64,000 bases of DNA. Origin: Alteromonas hispanica. Lineage in GTDB: Bacteria > Pseudomonadota > Gammaproteobacteria > Enterobacterales > Alteromonadaceae. A model generated the notes under the pieces. The model saw only the letters and a list, made by a program, of their open reading frames with translations, did not search any database and was not told the DNA's origin. The DNA lies in assembly GCF_010500915.1 (NCBI RefSeq), contig NZ_JAAAWP010000011.1:41170-105169 (forward strand), given 5' to 3'. The position numbers and the translations under genes were made by a program. Positions 37,720 to 47,586 of the stretch are shown here, piece after piece; within the stretch, counting starts at the first letter, position 1, and the number at the start of each line of letters is the position of its first letter.

Positions 37720-38244
37720 TTAATCTCCCGCCTGTGATGCTGTAGTCATTGTCGTTGTTTTCCTTTGCCAGCAGCCAGCACCATCTGGTAATAACTGTTC
37801 TATAGTAATCGATTCTGCGTCAATTTGCGTAATGCTGCCGTAAAACAGTCCTATTCTGCTGTTTAATTTGGCTTTGTGCAGCGCGCCATCGTTGCTTTTA
37901 ATTAATGCCCACTTTTCGCCGCCTACAGTAAAACTTCCTGTTAGTGCCAGCGCATCTAAGCCGTATTGTTCTAGCGTCTGTTTTGCGCGCTGAAAATCGG
38001 GCTGAAGACAGTTTTCAACCCGAGTTTGACTCACAACTGCCGGCGTACCTTTTGGTTGTTCAAAAGGGCTTCTTAACGATGCAGAACTGTAGGCAAAAGG
38101 TGGATGTGTTACAAACTTAGTATAAGGCTCAACACTGGGTTGAGCGCGATTCTTCACACTCTCCGTGTAAGTACGCAAGTCAGTCAATTCGGGTGAGCAG
38201 CCTGAGATAATAGCAAAAATAAATAAAGATAAAAGATAACGCAT
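37720..38244 (-). CDS. pilP: Type IV pilus pilot lipoprotein
   Basis: PilP is an inner-membrane lipoprotein that connects PilNO to the PilQ secretin. The N-terminal signal ends in a lipobox (FAIISGCSPE). The C-terminal domain shows the family motif LTGSFTVGGEKWALIKSNDGALHKAKLNSRIG, which has the HR-domain-like beta fold. The 174 residues fit. Start and pilO stop share one base (TAATG), and pilQ starts 2 bp after its end. Confidence 0.93.
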   Translation of the reverse strand: MRYLLSLFIFAIISGCSPELTDLRTYTESVKNRAQPSVEPYTKFVTHPPFAYSSASLRSPFEQPKGTPAVVSQTRVENCLQPDFQRAKQTLEQYGLDALALTGSFTVGGEKWALIKSNDGALHKAKLNSRIGLFYGSITQIDAESITIEQLLPDGAGCWQRKTTTMTTASQAGD

Positions 38245-38855
38245 TATTCTTTATCTCCCTCTAGCAGTGAGGGGTTATCAGAGCGATAGGTTCTTGCCTG
38301 CAGTTTGAGAGTAAGACCGCTTTCATCCCTTGCAATATCAAAATCGTGCAACGTTACTATACGCGGGAGGTCTGCAACCTCAGAAACAAATTCGCCAAAA
38401 TTGTGATACCCACCGCTGACTTCCATCTCTATCGGCAATTCAGTGTAGAATTCTTTAGGTACCTCTTGCTGCCAATTAAGCAGTCTAAATGTTAGGCCTG
38501 CAGACGTGCCGACATACGTAATGTCGTCGAGTAACCCGGGGGTTTCATTACTGGTTGGCAAACTTTTCAGCATAGAAGAAAAGTCTTTTTTGATTTGCTC
38601 TAGCTGGGCTTGATAGGCCTCAAGGTTGGCAGCAATTCGATACTTTGCTTCAAATTGAAGCTTGAGTTCATCTTCTTTGAGTTTCGCCGCATCTAGAATA
38701 GGAAGCTTAGGGCTGATCAAGAGATAGTAACTTAATGCTCCTACCGCTATAGCAACAAACGCAGCGACGACAATTCGTACCTCATTGGGCCAAATTGCAA
38801 TTTGCTCGAAATCGAGTTCATTGAGTTCTTTTAGTTTAGAGACATCAAATTTCAT
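38244..38855 (-). CDS. pilO: Type IV pilus inner-membrane alignment protein PilO
   Basis: PilO pairs with PilN in the inner-membrane alignment complex. It has a short cytoplasmic N-terminus, one membrane helix (about 27-47, VRIVVAAFVAIAVGALSYYL), a periplasmic coiled coil (about 55-105) and a ferredoxin-like domain (FYTELPIEMEVSGGYHNFGEF and RIVTLHDFDI). The 203 residues are typical. It is tightly packed between pilN (2 bp) and pilP (overlap). Confidence 0.93.
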   Translation of the reverse strand: MKFDVSKLKELNELDFEQIAIWPNEVRIVVAAFVAIAVGALSYYLLISPKLPILDAAKLKEDELKLQFEAKYRIAANLEAYQAQLEQIKKDFSSMLKSLPTSNETPGLLDDITYVGTSAGLTFRLLNWQQEVPKEFYTELPIEMEVSGGYHNFGEFVSEVADLPRIVTLHDFDIARDESGLTLKLQARTYRSDNPSLLEGDKE

Positions 38856-38857
38856 CG

Positions 38858-39436
38858 TTATTGGGCCTCATCGTCTGCATTGTTTAACGGTGCTACATTG
38901 GGGGCAATAGCAAAGTTAAGCGTAAAGTCACTTACCGCTCGTGCTGCGCTGCTGTCAGATTTAATCGTTGAGAGTTCGGCGGCCACAAATATGTCCGACT
39001 TATCCAAGGCGCGCATAAAATCAGACAGTCTATTGTTAGAATCGCTGGTACCTTCAATCTTTATGTTGTTACCAGTGCGAGTCATGGTATTAAAAGCAAC
39101 ACCGGAAGGCACTAGCTTTGCCAGTTCGTCGAATACAATTGGAGCGATATTTCGACTAGCCTGTAGCTGCTCTATCAACGTCATTCTCTGTTCAATGGCG
39201 CTTTTGTTTTCTTTCACTTTTTTGATGTCGCCAATTTGTCTGTCGAGGGCGGCAATTTCTTGCTCTAGGTATTGGTTACGAGAGTTCTGATGATTAATTT
39301 GTTGATCGATGGCTTGTCCAATGAACCAGAATATCAGACCGACAATGGCTGCTACCGCTAATAAGCCAGCTAAATATTGTTGCTTTTGATGCTGGCGCTG
39401 TTTTTCACGCCAGGGCAGTAGGTTTACATGTGCCAT
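38858..39436 (-). CDS. pilN: Type IV pilus inner-membrane alignment protein PilN
   Basis: PilN has the conserved N-terminal NLLPWR motif (residues 5-10) that binds PilM in the cytoplasm, one membrane helix (about 22-42) and a periplasmic coiled coil and domain. Its 192 residues fit the family. Its start lies inside the end of pilM (13-bp overlap). Confidence 0.94.
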   Translation of the reverse strand: MAHVNLLPWREKQRQHQKQQYLAGLLAVAAIVGLIFWFIGQAIDQQINHQNSRNQYLEQEIAALDRQIGDIKKVKENKSAIEQRMTLIEQLQASRNIAPIVFDELAKLVPSGVAFNTMTRTGNNIKIEGTSDSNNRLSDFMRALDKSDIFVAAELSTIKSDSSAARAVSDFTLNFAIAPNVAPLNNADDEAQ

Positions 39437-40488
39437 GGCGTAAAGCTCCTGCTTGCCAAGCCCGCCGCAATAACTAATTGAGGTGCTACTTTTTGTAACT
39501 TGGCGGCGTCTAACTTAGGATTCACCGACATTCCTGCAAACGGATTAAAGCAGGCAACATCTAGCCCTAGGTCTTGATTGAGTATATCGACTAACGGTGT
39601 GATAGTGGCAGCCCCCCCAGACAGTAAAATCTTTTTCGGTCTTTCTGCGTGAAGTGTACTCATATACATCTGAAGTGCGCGGTTAATACTTTGTTGAAGA
39701 TTAGCAGCAAAAATTGGCAGTGTGTCTTCAACCCAATTGCCAGATAATGTGCCATCAAGCAATTGACGCTCGGCAGTTTCACGCTCAATCATGTGAATGG
39801 CGCTAATGTCACTGACTAGGTTATTTAAGCCAAAGGAATGCTCTTTGTTGTAAATGACGTTTCCGTCTTTAACCACACACACTTGCAATAGCGATGCGCC
39901 GACATTGACACAGCACACAGGCTCATCGTCGGGCGCTGAATGAAAATAGTCTATGGCATTACCGATGGCATAGTTTTCCATATCCACTATTTTGGGCTCG
40001 AAGTTAGCTTCTCTTGCCAACAGTAGTCGGCTGTCTACTAAATCTTTATGAGCGGCAGTAAGCAACACGTTTACTTTACCTGTGTGAGTAGTGCTAGGTC
40101 CCATCTCTTCAAAGTCTAGGTATACTTCTTCAAGCGGATAGGGGATAAGACTATCTGCTTCAATTTCAATTTGATTCTCTAAATCATAATCGCTTTGCTC
40201 TGGGTCCATGTATACCACCTTACTGATTACAGAGGTACCGGCCACAGCTACGTTCGCAAGCTTAATTTTTGTTTTTAATGCCTTTTTCACTTTTTTAAGC
40301 GCTACGCTTATTGACTCGTAATCTTTGATGTCGCGTTCTGAAAATGCTGTTTTGCTTATGGATTCACAGGCATAGCCTTGAAGAACAAAGCCTTCTTTGC
40401 TTTGCTCTATCCACACCGCTTTTATTTGACGCGTGCCTATATCTAAGCCCACAATGGGTGGCAGCTTTTTTTTCAGTAGCGATTTCAT
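39424..40488 (-). CDS. pilM: Type IV pilus assembly ATPase-like protein PilM
   Basis: PilM is an actin/FtsA-like cytoplasmic protein that docks on the PilN N-terminus. The N-terminal phosphate-binding motif is VGLDIGTRQIKAVW. Other family parts are VEIEADSLIPYPLEEVYLDFE, DMENYAIGNA, and the adenosine motif KKILLSGGAATITPLV. It is the first gene of the pilMNOPQ operon, divergent from mrcA across 138 bp. This placement beside PBP1A is conserved in many gammaproteobacteria. Confidence 0.95.
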   Translation of the reverse strand: MKSLLKKKLPPIVGLDIGTRQIKAVWIEQSKEGFVLQGYACESISKTAFSERDIKDYESISVALKKVKKALKTKIKLANVAVAGTSVISKVVYMDPEQSDYDLENQIEIEADSLIPYPLEEVYLDFEEMGPSTTHTGKVNVLLTAAHKDLVDSRLLLAREANFEPKIVDMENYAIGNAIDYFHSAPDDEPVCCVNVGASLLQVCVVKDGNVIYNKEHSFGLNNLVSDISAIHMIERETAERQLLDGTLSGNWVEDTLPIFAANLQQSINRALQMYMSTLHAERPKKILLSGGAATITPLVDILNQDLGLDVACFNPFAGMSVNPKLDAAKLQKVAPQLVIAAGLASRSFTPWHM

Positions 40489-40575
40489 TTATTCGTGCCT
40501 AGTTCCAAAGGTAGTTGCTCTAAAGTACAATATTACGCTAAATAATTTATATGTATGGTTCTATTGATAACACAT

Positions 40576-40592
40576 ACGTATAGAATATACGT
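40576..40592. repeat. Palindrome in the pilM-mrcA divergent promoter space
   Basis: ACGTATA-GAA-TATACGT is perfect over 7-bp arms. It sits 88 bp before pilM and 35 bp before mrcA, where a regulator could affect both. No regulator is assigned. Confidence 0.4.
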
Positions 40593-40626
40593 CATTTCAT
40601 CATAAATTTCCTTGGTATCCGTTACA

Positions 40627-43287
40627 GTGAAGTACATTAAACCGTTCATCCTTTTCAGCTTCCTTTCTGGCCTTCTTGGCTTTGCTGCGCTAGTAGGTAT
40701 TTACTTTTATATCAAACCCGACCTGCCTAGTGTTACTGTCCTTAAGGATGTTCGTCTACAGACACCTATGCAAATCTATACTAAAGATGGAAAACTTATT
40801 TCTCAGTATGGAGTTAAACGGCGGATACCGGTAAAACTTGAGGACGTTCCTCAGCAATTGATAGATGCCATTCTGGCCACAGAAGACAGCCGTTTTTACG
40901 AACACCACGGTATTGACCCCATTGGTATAGCTCGTGCTGCCGTTAGCCTAATTTTAACAGGCGAAAAACGACAGGGTGCCAGTACACTCACTATGCAGCT
41001 TGCACGAGGCTTTTTTCTTTCCCGAGAAAAAACATATATCCGAAAAGTAAAAGAAATTTTTATCGCTCTGCATATGGAGCAAGAGTTATCAAAACAAGAG
41101 ATCTTGGAGCTTTACCTCAATAAGATTGAGTTGGGTCATCGCTCCTTTGGTTTTGGTGCGGCAGCGCAAGTTTATTACGGCAAACCATTAACCGAGCTGT
41201 CTCTTGCTCAAATTGCCACTATTGCTGGCCTACCTAAAGCCCCCTCGGTTCTCAACCCCATTAGTGGTCCAGAACGTTCAGTCGAGCGAAGAAGAGTTGT
41301 TTTATTGCGCATGCTTGATGAACAATACATCACCAGAGCAGAATTCGATGAAGCTGTTCAGGCACCCGTAACTGCTCGTAAACACGGTGCTGAAATTGAG
41401 GTGGACGCCCCCTATTTAGCCGATGTTATTTATACCGAAATGGTAGAAACCTACGGAAAAGAAGAAGCAGAAACAGGGGGGTATCAAGTTTACGCAACGG
41501 CTACTTCAGACCTACAGCTAGCAGCGCAAAGAGCGGTAGTACGCAATTTACACGATTATGACGAGCGACACGGTTACAAAGGCGCTCTTGGTTACTTATG
41601 GGATATTCCGAAACCAGAGTCTAAAGACGATAAAATACCCCAGTTATCGCTGAGCTTTGATGTCAGTAATCGCACGCAGCGAGAGATGTGGGACCAGGCC
41701 TCTCTCCTATCAGTACTAGAAGAGGTGCCACATATTAAACCGCTGGTACCTTCGGTAGTGACAAGCGTTAACGAAAAGTCTATTGAGGTACTTTCCGTAG
41801 ATGGTGAACTACGCACTGTAGAGTGGGATGGACTTGATTGGGCGCGAAAATACATAACGGATTTCAGGCAAGGCAGCGACCCAGAAACAGCTTCTGATGT
41901 TACTCGTGAAGGTGCTGTTATTTATATACGCGAGCAAGATGATGCTTGGCGTATCGCTCAAATCCCCGAAGTCAGCGGAGCATTTATTGCGCTTAATCCT
42001 GAAAATGGTGCAGTAGAAGCGGTTGTTGGTGGCTACAGTTTTTATCAAAGCCAATTTAATAGAGCCACGCAGGCTAAACGTCAGGTAGGCTCTAATATCA
42101 AACCTTTTGTTTACTCGGCAGCTATTGATAATGGCTATACGTTAGCGTCTATCATCAATGATGCACCCATTAACCAATGGAATGCGGCTACTGGTGTGGC
42201 TTGGCGACCACAAAATTCACCGGCTGAATACGATGGCCCCATTCGCATGCGTAAGGCATTGGGTAAGTCGAAAAACGTGGTGTCTGTTAGATTACTGCGT
42301 GGTGTGGGGTTGCGTGAAACCGCTAATTATCTAACGCGCTTTGGATTTGATAAAGAAGACATACCATTGGATGAGACAGTATCGCTGGGTTCGAGTTCTC
42401 ACACACCGTTAGAGGTGGTTCGTGCTATGTCGGTTATCGCCAACGGTGGATACCTTGTTAATCCTCATTTTATTGACAAGGTGCTCGACGAAAGTGGCAA
42501 TCAACTATGGCAGGCTAACCCCGTGTGGGCCTGTAACCGTTGCGAAAATGAAAGTGATAATGTCAGCGCAGAGTCTATAGATGAGAACGACGTAGAAGCC
42601 TTGCTTGCTGCAGAATTTGGAGATGCATTACCAATTACCGGTGAAGCGGATGAGGAGCAAGAGAAAATCATCGCGCCACAGGTAATTACTCCACAGAATG
42701 CTTTCTTAGTTGCTGAAATGATGCGCACGGGCGTGCGAGCAAACGGTGATTGGAATAAAAAAACATATTGGCTAGGAACTGGTTGGCGAGCGCGGAATAT
42801 ACTTCAGCGAACCGATATCGCAGGTAAAACGGGGACCACTAACGACTCAAGAGATACTTGGTTTAGCGGCTTTCACAAAGACATAGTAGCCACTGCTTGG
42901 GTTGGGTTCGACAATATGAGTAGACAACTTGGTCGCGCAACCCGTAATCAAAATCTAATCAACAAGAACCCTGAAAAATTCAATTGGATTGGTAACGCAC
43001 TAATTGGCACCGAAGATGGCGCTAAGGCAGCAGGCCCAGCTTGGATAAGATTTATGGAGTACGCTCTAGAAGATAAGCCCTATTCACCGCTTCCTGTACC
43101 CGAAGATATTGTGCGTGTTCGCATTGATCGTACCAGTGGAAAGTTGACCAATCGCACAGACCATACGACACTATTCGAATATTTCTTGCAAGGAACCGAG
43201 CCTACTGTTTACGTTCGAGATGACGAGGTAGTAGATCCGGCCGAGCAAGATGAGAAAACGACGCCAGAGGCAGAAGAAATATTTTAA
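40627..43287 (+). CDS. mrcA: Penicillin-binding protein 1A (bifunctional peptidoglycan synthase)
   Basis: PBP1A builds and cross-links peptidoglycan in the periplasm. The GTG at 40627 (KYIKPFILF) is chosen as start because it opens directly on the membrane anchor; a TTG at 40612 is an alternative, and neither has a strong ribosome binding site. It has a membrane helix (about 4-26), a glycosyltransferase domain with catalytic EDSRFYEHHGID and RQGASTLTMQLAR, an OB-like insert, and a transpeptidase domain with SxxK in GSNIKPF, SKN in GKSKNVV and KTGTTND. A Cys pair (ACNRCEN) sits in an acidic insert of about 60 residues between SKN and KTG. Divergent from pilM. Confidence 0.96.
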   Translation: MKYIKPFILFSFLSGLLGFAALVGIYFYIKPDLPSVTVLKDVRLQTPMQIYTKDGKLISQYGVKRRIPVKLEDVPQQLIDAILATEDSRFYEHHGIDPIGIARAAVSLILTGEKRQGASTLTMQLARGFFLSREKTYIRKVKEIFIALHMEQELSKQEILELYLNKIELGHRSFGFGAAAQVYYGKPLTELSLAQIATIAGLPKAPSVLNPISGPERSVERRRVVLLRMLDEQYITRAEFDEAVQAPVTARKHGAEIEVDAPYLADVIYTEMVETYGKEEAETGGYQVYATATSDLQLAAQRAVVRNLHDYDERHGYKGALGYLWDIPKPESKDDKIPQLSLSFDVSNRTQREMWDQASLLSVLEEVPHIKPLVPSVVTSVNEKSIEVLSVDGELRTVEWDGLDWARKYITDFRQGSDPETASDVTREGAVIYIREQDDAWRIAQIPEVSGAFIALNPENGAVEAVVGGYSFYQSQFNRATQAKRQVGSNIKPFVYSAAIDNGYTLASIINDAPINQWNAATGVAWRPQNSPAEYDGPIRMRKALGKSKNVVSVRLLRGVGLRETANYLTRFGFDKEDIPLDETVSLGSSSHTPLEVVRAMSVIANGGYLVNPHFIDKVLDESGNQLWQANPVWACNRCENESDNVSAESIDENDVEALLAAEFGDALPITGEADEEQEKIIAPQVITPQNAFLVAEMMRTGVRANGDWNKKTYWLGTGWRARNILQRTDIAGKTGTTNDSRDTWFSGFHKDIVATAWVGFDNMSRQLGRATRNQNLINKNPEKFNWIGNALIGTEDGAKAAGPAWIRFMEYALEDKPYSPLPVPEDIVRVRIDRTSGKLTNRTDHTTLFEYFLQGTEPTVYVRDDEVVDPAEQDEKTTPEAEEIF

Positions 43288-43364
43288 TAAGAGGAAAGGG
43301 GCGAAATAACGATCCCTTTTAAGCTTTGGCTATTTACTTGTCTGAACCCACAACCGGAAAAATC

Positions 43365-45056
43365 ATGTCAGAAGATTCACAGCGCTATCTTTATATTCCG
43401 CATTCCGGCCCCTCGTTGCTGGAAACGCCCTTGCTCAATAAAGGCAGTGCATTTACTGCACGAGAACGAGCTGCATTTAACTTAACGGGGTTAGTGCCGC
43501 CTCGTTATGAGAGTATTGATGAACAGGTAGAGCGCGCTTATATGCAGTACAGCAGCTTCGATGAAGCGCTGAATAAGCACATTTATCTACGCGCTATTCA
43601 AGATAATAACGAGACGCTGTTTTACCGCCTTATTCAAAAATATATCGACGAAATGATGCCGCTGATCTACACCCCGACGGTAGGTGATGCATGCGAACAG
43701 TTTTCTGATATTTATCGCAGTTCTCGCGGTTTGTTCGTGTCTTATGAAGAGCGCCATCAAATAGATGATATCGTGCGTAATGCCACTAAACGTAAAGTTA
43801 AAGTTATCGTAGTCACCGACGGCGAGCGTATCTTAGGTTTGGGTGACCAAGGTATTGGTGGAATGGGCATTCCTATTGGAAAACTGTCTCTATATACGGC
43901 GTGTGGTGGTATAAGCCCCGCTTATACACTACCGGTAATGCTAGATGTGGGAACCAATAACGAAAAACTGTTGAACGACCCTATGTATATGGGTGCTCGT
44001 CACCCCCGTATCGAGCAAAAAGAATACGATGAGTTTGTCGACATGTTCATTCAAGCCGTTAAGCGCCGTTGGCCAGATGTGCTTATTCAATTTGAAGACT
44101 TCGCTCAGCCTAATGCAATGCCCCTGCTTAATCGCTACCGCAACGATGTTTGCTGTTTCAATGACGATATACAAGGAACGGCTGCAGTTACGCTGGGGAC
44201 TATATTAGCGGCGTGCAGAACGAAACAACAAAAACTAAGCGACATGAAAGTTGTGTTTGTTGGGTCTGGCTCAGCAGGTTGTGGTATTGCTGAAATGCTT
44301 ATTCAACAAATGGTTTTTGAGGGGTTAACCGACGAGCAAGCACGCAAGCAAGTGTTTATGATCGACCGGTTCGGTCTTTTAACCGAGGGTATGGAAGGCT
44401 TACGAGACTTCCAAGAAAAGCTGCAGCAAAAACGCGACGATTTGGCCGATTGGACATTTAGCGGTGACTACGCGTCTTTACTTGACGTTATGCACTGTGC
44501 CAAGCCCGACGTGCTTATTGGTGTATCTGGGCAACCAGGCTTGTTTACCGAGCAAATAATTTGTGCAATGAAGCAAAACTGCGAGCTGCCAATTATCTTC
44601 CCGCTCAGCAATCCATCTAGACAAGTTGAGGCACGTCCTGAGCAGGTTATCGAATGGACTGATGGCGAAGTCATTATCGCTACGGGAAGTCCGTTTAAAC
44701 CTGTTGAGTATAATGGCAAAGTGTTCCCTATCGCCCAATGCAATAACTCTTATATTTTCCCGGGTATAGGATTAGGTGTTGTGGCGTCTAAAGCAAAGCT
44801 GATTAGCGATGAAATGTTGATGGCGGCGAGTAACGCGCTTGCTAAAGCGTCTCCATTAGTCAACACCGGTGAAGGCTCACTACTTCCTTCACTCGTGCAA
44901 ATTGCAGAATTAAGCCGAGACATCGCCTTTGAGGTTGGTAAAGTTGCCATGCAACAAGGCTTAGCGCTTGAAATGCCTGAAGAGGCACTGCGCGCAAGTA
45001 TCGAGCGAAACTTTTGGAAGGCCGAGTATCGCCCTTACAAGCGGGTGAGTATTTAA
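43365..45056 (+). CDS. maeA: NAD-dependent malic enzyme
   Basis: This enzyme decarboxylates malate to pyruvate with NAD. The ATG at 43365 follows GGAAA and gives 563 residues, close to the E. coli enzyme (565); a TTG 39 bp upstream is less likely. Motifs are [22 protein letters not shown], the catalytic region [25 protein letters not shown], metal-binding FEDFAQPNA and [20 protein letters not shown], and NAD-binding [16 protein letters not shown]. It stands alone, 77 bp after mrcA, and has its own terminator. Confidence 0.96.
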   Translation: MSEDSQRYLYIPHSGPSLLETPLLNKGSAFTARERAAFNLTGLVPPRYESIDEQVERAYMQYSSFDEALNKHIYLRAIQDNNETLFYRLIQKYIDEMMPLIYTPTVGDACEQFSDIYRSSRGLFVSYEERHQIDDIVRNATKRKVKVIVVTDGERILGLGDQGIGGMGIPIGKLSLYTACGGISPAYTLPVMLDVGTNNEKLLNDPMYMGARHPRIEQKEYDEFVDMFIQAVKRRWPDVLIQFEDFAQPNAMPLLNRYRNDVCCFNDDIQGTAAVTLGTILAACRTKQQKLSDMKVVFVGSGSAGCGIAEMLIQQMVFEGLTDEQARKQVFMIDRFGLLTEGMEGLRDFQEKLQQKRDDLADWTFSGDYASLLDVMHCAKPDVLIGVSGQPGLFTEQIICAMKQNCELPIIFPLSNPSRQVEARPEQVIEWTDGEVIIATGSPFKPVEYNGKVFPIAQCNNSYIFPGIGLGVVASKAKLISDEMLMAASNALAKASPLVNTGEGSLLPSLVQIAELSRDIAFEVGKVAMQQGLALEMPEEALRASIERNFWKAEYRPYKRVSI

Positions 45057-45081
45057 CTCTCACGAGTATTTAAATGACGGA

Positions 45082-45104
45082 AAAGCAGGCGCAGAGCCTG
45101 CTTT
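45082..45104 (+). terminator. Rho-independent terminator of maeA
   Basis: A perfect 9-bp stem (aaagcaggc / gcctgcttt) with a 5-nt loop, 25 bp past the maeA stop; the T-tract is short. Confidence 0.75.
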
Positions 45105-45436
45105 CTAATCGCTATTACGCAATTTTAATTCCCCCACCGTGTAAACCTGTTGCCGAAGTGCAACATTTTCCCATCTCTTTTATTTTTACTCGTTCAAAAA
45201 TGTTATTAAGGTAATGAAATTATTGGCTATTTTATTTTTGGCGCAATAATTGATAACAATTGATATTGATAAAACACATATTTAGGACGTTTACTGGTTA
45301 CAGTCAGTCAACCAGCAAATAAAAAACAAATAGCCTAAGAATGAGCGAAAGCAAAGAAAAGCGTTGTGGATGAAGCTCCAACGTTCAACTATTTCAGCAG
45401 CGTTTCTAAGCTGCGGGCAATAAAAAAGGTACTTCT
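45105..45436 (+). promoter_or_regulatory. Upstream region of the DUF4382 lipoprotein gene
   Basis: This is 332 bp without a gene. Part is very AT-rich, with repeated ATTGAT/TTGATA units at about 45246-45272 that faintly recall a Fur-type hexamer array, though the match is poor. Two small inverted repeats follow: CTGGTT/AACCAG at about 45294-45315 and GCAGC/GCTGC at about 45398-45415. They suggest a structured 5' leader, but neither is a clear terminator or known riboswitch. Confidence 0.35.
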
Positions 45437-46420
45437 ATGAATAAGTCTAAACTATCTTCTCTGGCACTCTTCAATAAGAGTATTAAGTATACAATCTACT
45501 TGCCACTCGTTGTCGCTACCAGCGCAGTCTTGAGTGCATGTGGAGGTTCTTCTGACGATCCTTCTGATGTATCACCTACAACCACAGGTTTCTCTCTTGC
45601 CGTTTCTGATGCGCCAGTAGACAGTGCGTCAGAAGTTGTTGTTGTGTTCGATGAGGTTGAGCTTACTGGTGACGGAGCGCCCATTAGATTTGATGTACAA
45701 GACGAGAATGGAGATCCTCGCAGCATTGACTTATTAACATTGCCCGGCAGTCAATTTGAGACCATCGTTGCAGAAACAGCGATTCCTACAGGCGCTTACA
45801 GCCAGCTAAGGCTTAGCGTAACGTCAGACTCGTATATCGTGACAGAAGAGGGCACATTTCCTATTCGTGTCCCTAGTGGTGAATTGAAGCTCGATGGTTT
45901 CACCGCTCAGCCAGGTTTTGACGCCGCCTACACCGTAGAGTTTGATTTAAGAAAAAGTTTGGTCGATCCAGTCGGACAGCCTGTCATTATGCTGAAGCCA
46001 AGGGGCGTACGGCTAGTTCTTAACGATGATGTTGGGACATTGGAAGGAAGCATAGCCCCAACATTACTCGACGATGAACAATGTGCATCAAAAATGGATT
46101 TGTTTACGGGCAATGCCGTTTATCTCTACGAAGGCGAACAAAGCTCAATCAATAGCTTAGGCGACGATGCGGATGAAGGTGCAGATGACAGCGAAGTGCG
46201 TCCATTTGCTATTGTGCCAGTTACCTATGACGACGTTACGCAGGCTTATAATTTTACAGCAGGTTTTGTTCCCCAGGGCGAGTATACCGCAAGCTTTTCG
46301 TGCACGGCTTTATTTGACGAGCCGGAAACTGATGAAGATGAAGTAGACGGTTTCTCTCTCCAGACCCTCGATACTACAACTGTGGTTGCAGGTGAAACTA
46401 CTACGCTCGACATAGAATAG
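45437..46420 (+). CDS. DUF4382 domain lipoprotein
   Basis: This 327-residue protein has a long n-region, a hydrophobic signal and a lipobox (LSACGGSSDD, lipid-modified Cys at about residue 35), so it is a lipoprotein, probably at the outer membrane. The mature part begins with the DUF4382 signature TGFSLAVSDAPVDSASEVVVVFDEVEL, then IDLLTLPGSQFE and IPTGAYSQLRLSV. That is an all-beta fold found in secreted and surface proteins. The acidic second half (DDADEGADDSEV, DEPETDEDEVDG) could bind metal ions. Function unknown. It is alone in its unit. Confidence 0.82.
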   Translation: MNKSKLSSLALFNKSIKYTIYLPLVVATSAVLSACGGSSDDPSDVSPTTTGFSLAVSDAPVDSASEVVVVFDEVELTGDGAPIRFDVQDENGDPRSIDLLTLPGSQFETIVAETAIPTGAYSQLRLSVTSDSYIVTEEGTFPIRVPSGELKLDGFTAQPGFDAAYTVEFDLRKSLVDPVGQPVIMLKPRGVRLVLNDDVGTLEGSIAPTLLDDEQCASKMDLFTGNAVYLYEGEQSSINSLGDDADEGADDSEVRPFAIVPVTYDDVTQAYNFTAGFVPQGEYTASFSCTALFDEPETDEDEVDGFSLQTLDTTTVVAGETTTLDIE

Positions 46421-46616
46421 CCCTAAAAAGGCTTTAATGGTTTGCGTGCAAAGGACTGTGCGCCTTTTATGTCAGTAAGCCTGAAACCGTGTTTGTTGGT
46501 CGAAGGAATTGAGCTTTAGAGCTTTAAAAGTTGTTTTTAACTATCAATAAGTACGTTAATACACCTACTGCCGTTAAGCTGCGAGTAGGTCACAACCACT
46601 ATGATAAGGAGAAGCA

Positions 46617-47471
46617 ATGTCGACATCAGACAACTACAGCCCACCGAAAGTATGGTCGCAAGATGAAGATGATGGTAATAAATGGGCCAGCATCAATCGT
46701 CCTGTTTCTGGCGCGACTCACGACAAAGAACGTGAAACAGGCAATCATGGTTTTCAACTTTATTCTTTAGCCACGCCCAACGGACAGAAAGTCACCATTA
46801 TGCTGGAAGAGTTGTTGGCGGCTGGTGTCAGTAACGCAGAGTATGACGCTTGGTTAATTAATATCGGTGAGGGCGATCAATTTTCTTCAGGCTTTGTGGA
46901 CGTAAACCCAAACAGTAAAATTCCCGCGTTAGTAGACACAACGACAACGCCGGAAACAAAGCTTTTTGAATCGGGCTCTATATTGATGTATCTGGCCGAC
47001 AAGTTCGATATGTTTATACCCAAAGAGCCCCATGAAAAAGTGGAGTGCATGAACTGGTTGTTTTGGCAGGTGGGCAGCGCGCCTTATCTCGGTGGCGGGT
47101 TTGGTCACTTTTATAGTTACGCGCCATATCCAATGGAATACCCGATTAACCGTTTTACCATGGAAACCAAGCGACAGCTTGATGTGTTAGACAAGCATTT
47201 GGCTAATAATGAATATATGGCAGGAAGTGAGTACAGTATTGCAGATATAGCTATCTGGCCATGGTACGGAAACCTTGTACTGGGCAATTTGTACGATGCT
47301 GCTACATTCCTTAAAGTTCATGAGTATCAGCATTTGCTCAACTGGGCTCAAAAAATAGAACAGCGAACGGCCGTAAAGAGAGGGCGTATTGTTAACAAAA
47401 CCTGGGGCGAGGACGGACAGTTAGCAAACCGCCACAGCGCAACAGATGTGGATAACGCATTAAAACAGTAG
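46617..47471 (+). CDS. yghU: YghU-type glutathione S-transferase / disulfide-bond oxidoreductase
   Basis: This nu-class GST has an N-terminal extension, a thioredoxin-like domain (HGFQLYSLATPNGQKVTIMLEEL, NPNSKIPALVD, LFESGSILMYLADKF) and a helical C-terminal domain (WLFWQVGSAPYLGGGFGHFYSYAP, ADIAIWPWYGNL). The NPNSKIPALVD and ESGSILMYL segments bind glutathione. YghU binds two glutathione molecules and has disulfide-bond reductase activity. The 284 residues match E. coli YghU (288). It is a single gene following ataaggag. Confidence 0.92.
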   Translation: MSTSDNYSPPKVWSQDEDDGNKWASINRPVSGATHDKERETGNHGFQLYSLATPNGQKVTIMLEELLAAGVSNAEYDAWLINIGEGDQFSSGFVDVNPNSKIPALVDTTTTPETKLFESGSILMYLADKFDMFIPKEPHEKVECMNWLFWQVGSAPYLGGGFGHFYSYAPYPMEYPINRFTMETKRQLDVLDKHLANNEYMAGSEYSIADIAIWPWYGNLVLGNLYDAATFLKVHEYQHLLNWAQKIEQRTAVKRGRIVNKTWGEDGQLANRHSATDVDNALKQ

Positions 47472-47514
47472 TACTAACTATCGTTTAGAGTATATAGGTC
47501 AAGCGCACTCTGTA

Positions 47515-47586
47515 ATAAATAAGCGCCGCTTGCTAAATGAGCGCCGCTTGCTAAATGAGCGCCGCTAGCTAGATAAGTGTCGCTTG
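47515..47586 (-). repeat. Four tandem 18-bp units covering a gene's last codons and stop
   Basis: Read on the minus strand, the four units are CAAGCGACACTTATCTAG, CTAGCGGCGCTCATTTAG, CAAGCGGCGCTCATTTAG and CAAGCGGCGCTTATTTAT. The first is the end of the unknown membrane protein gene (QATLI-stop). The next two repeat the same six codons in frame, stop included, and the fourth has lost the stop. Confidence 0.85.

Noticed and set aside
45246..45272. Fur-box-like hexamer array before the DUF4382 gene
   Set aside because: Only partial GATAAT-type units are present, in a generally AT-rich stretch; the match is not better than chance.
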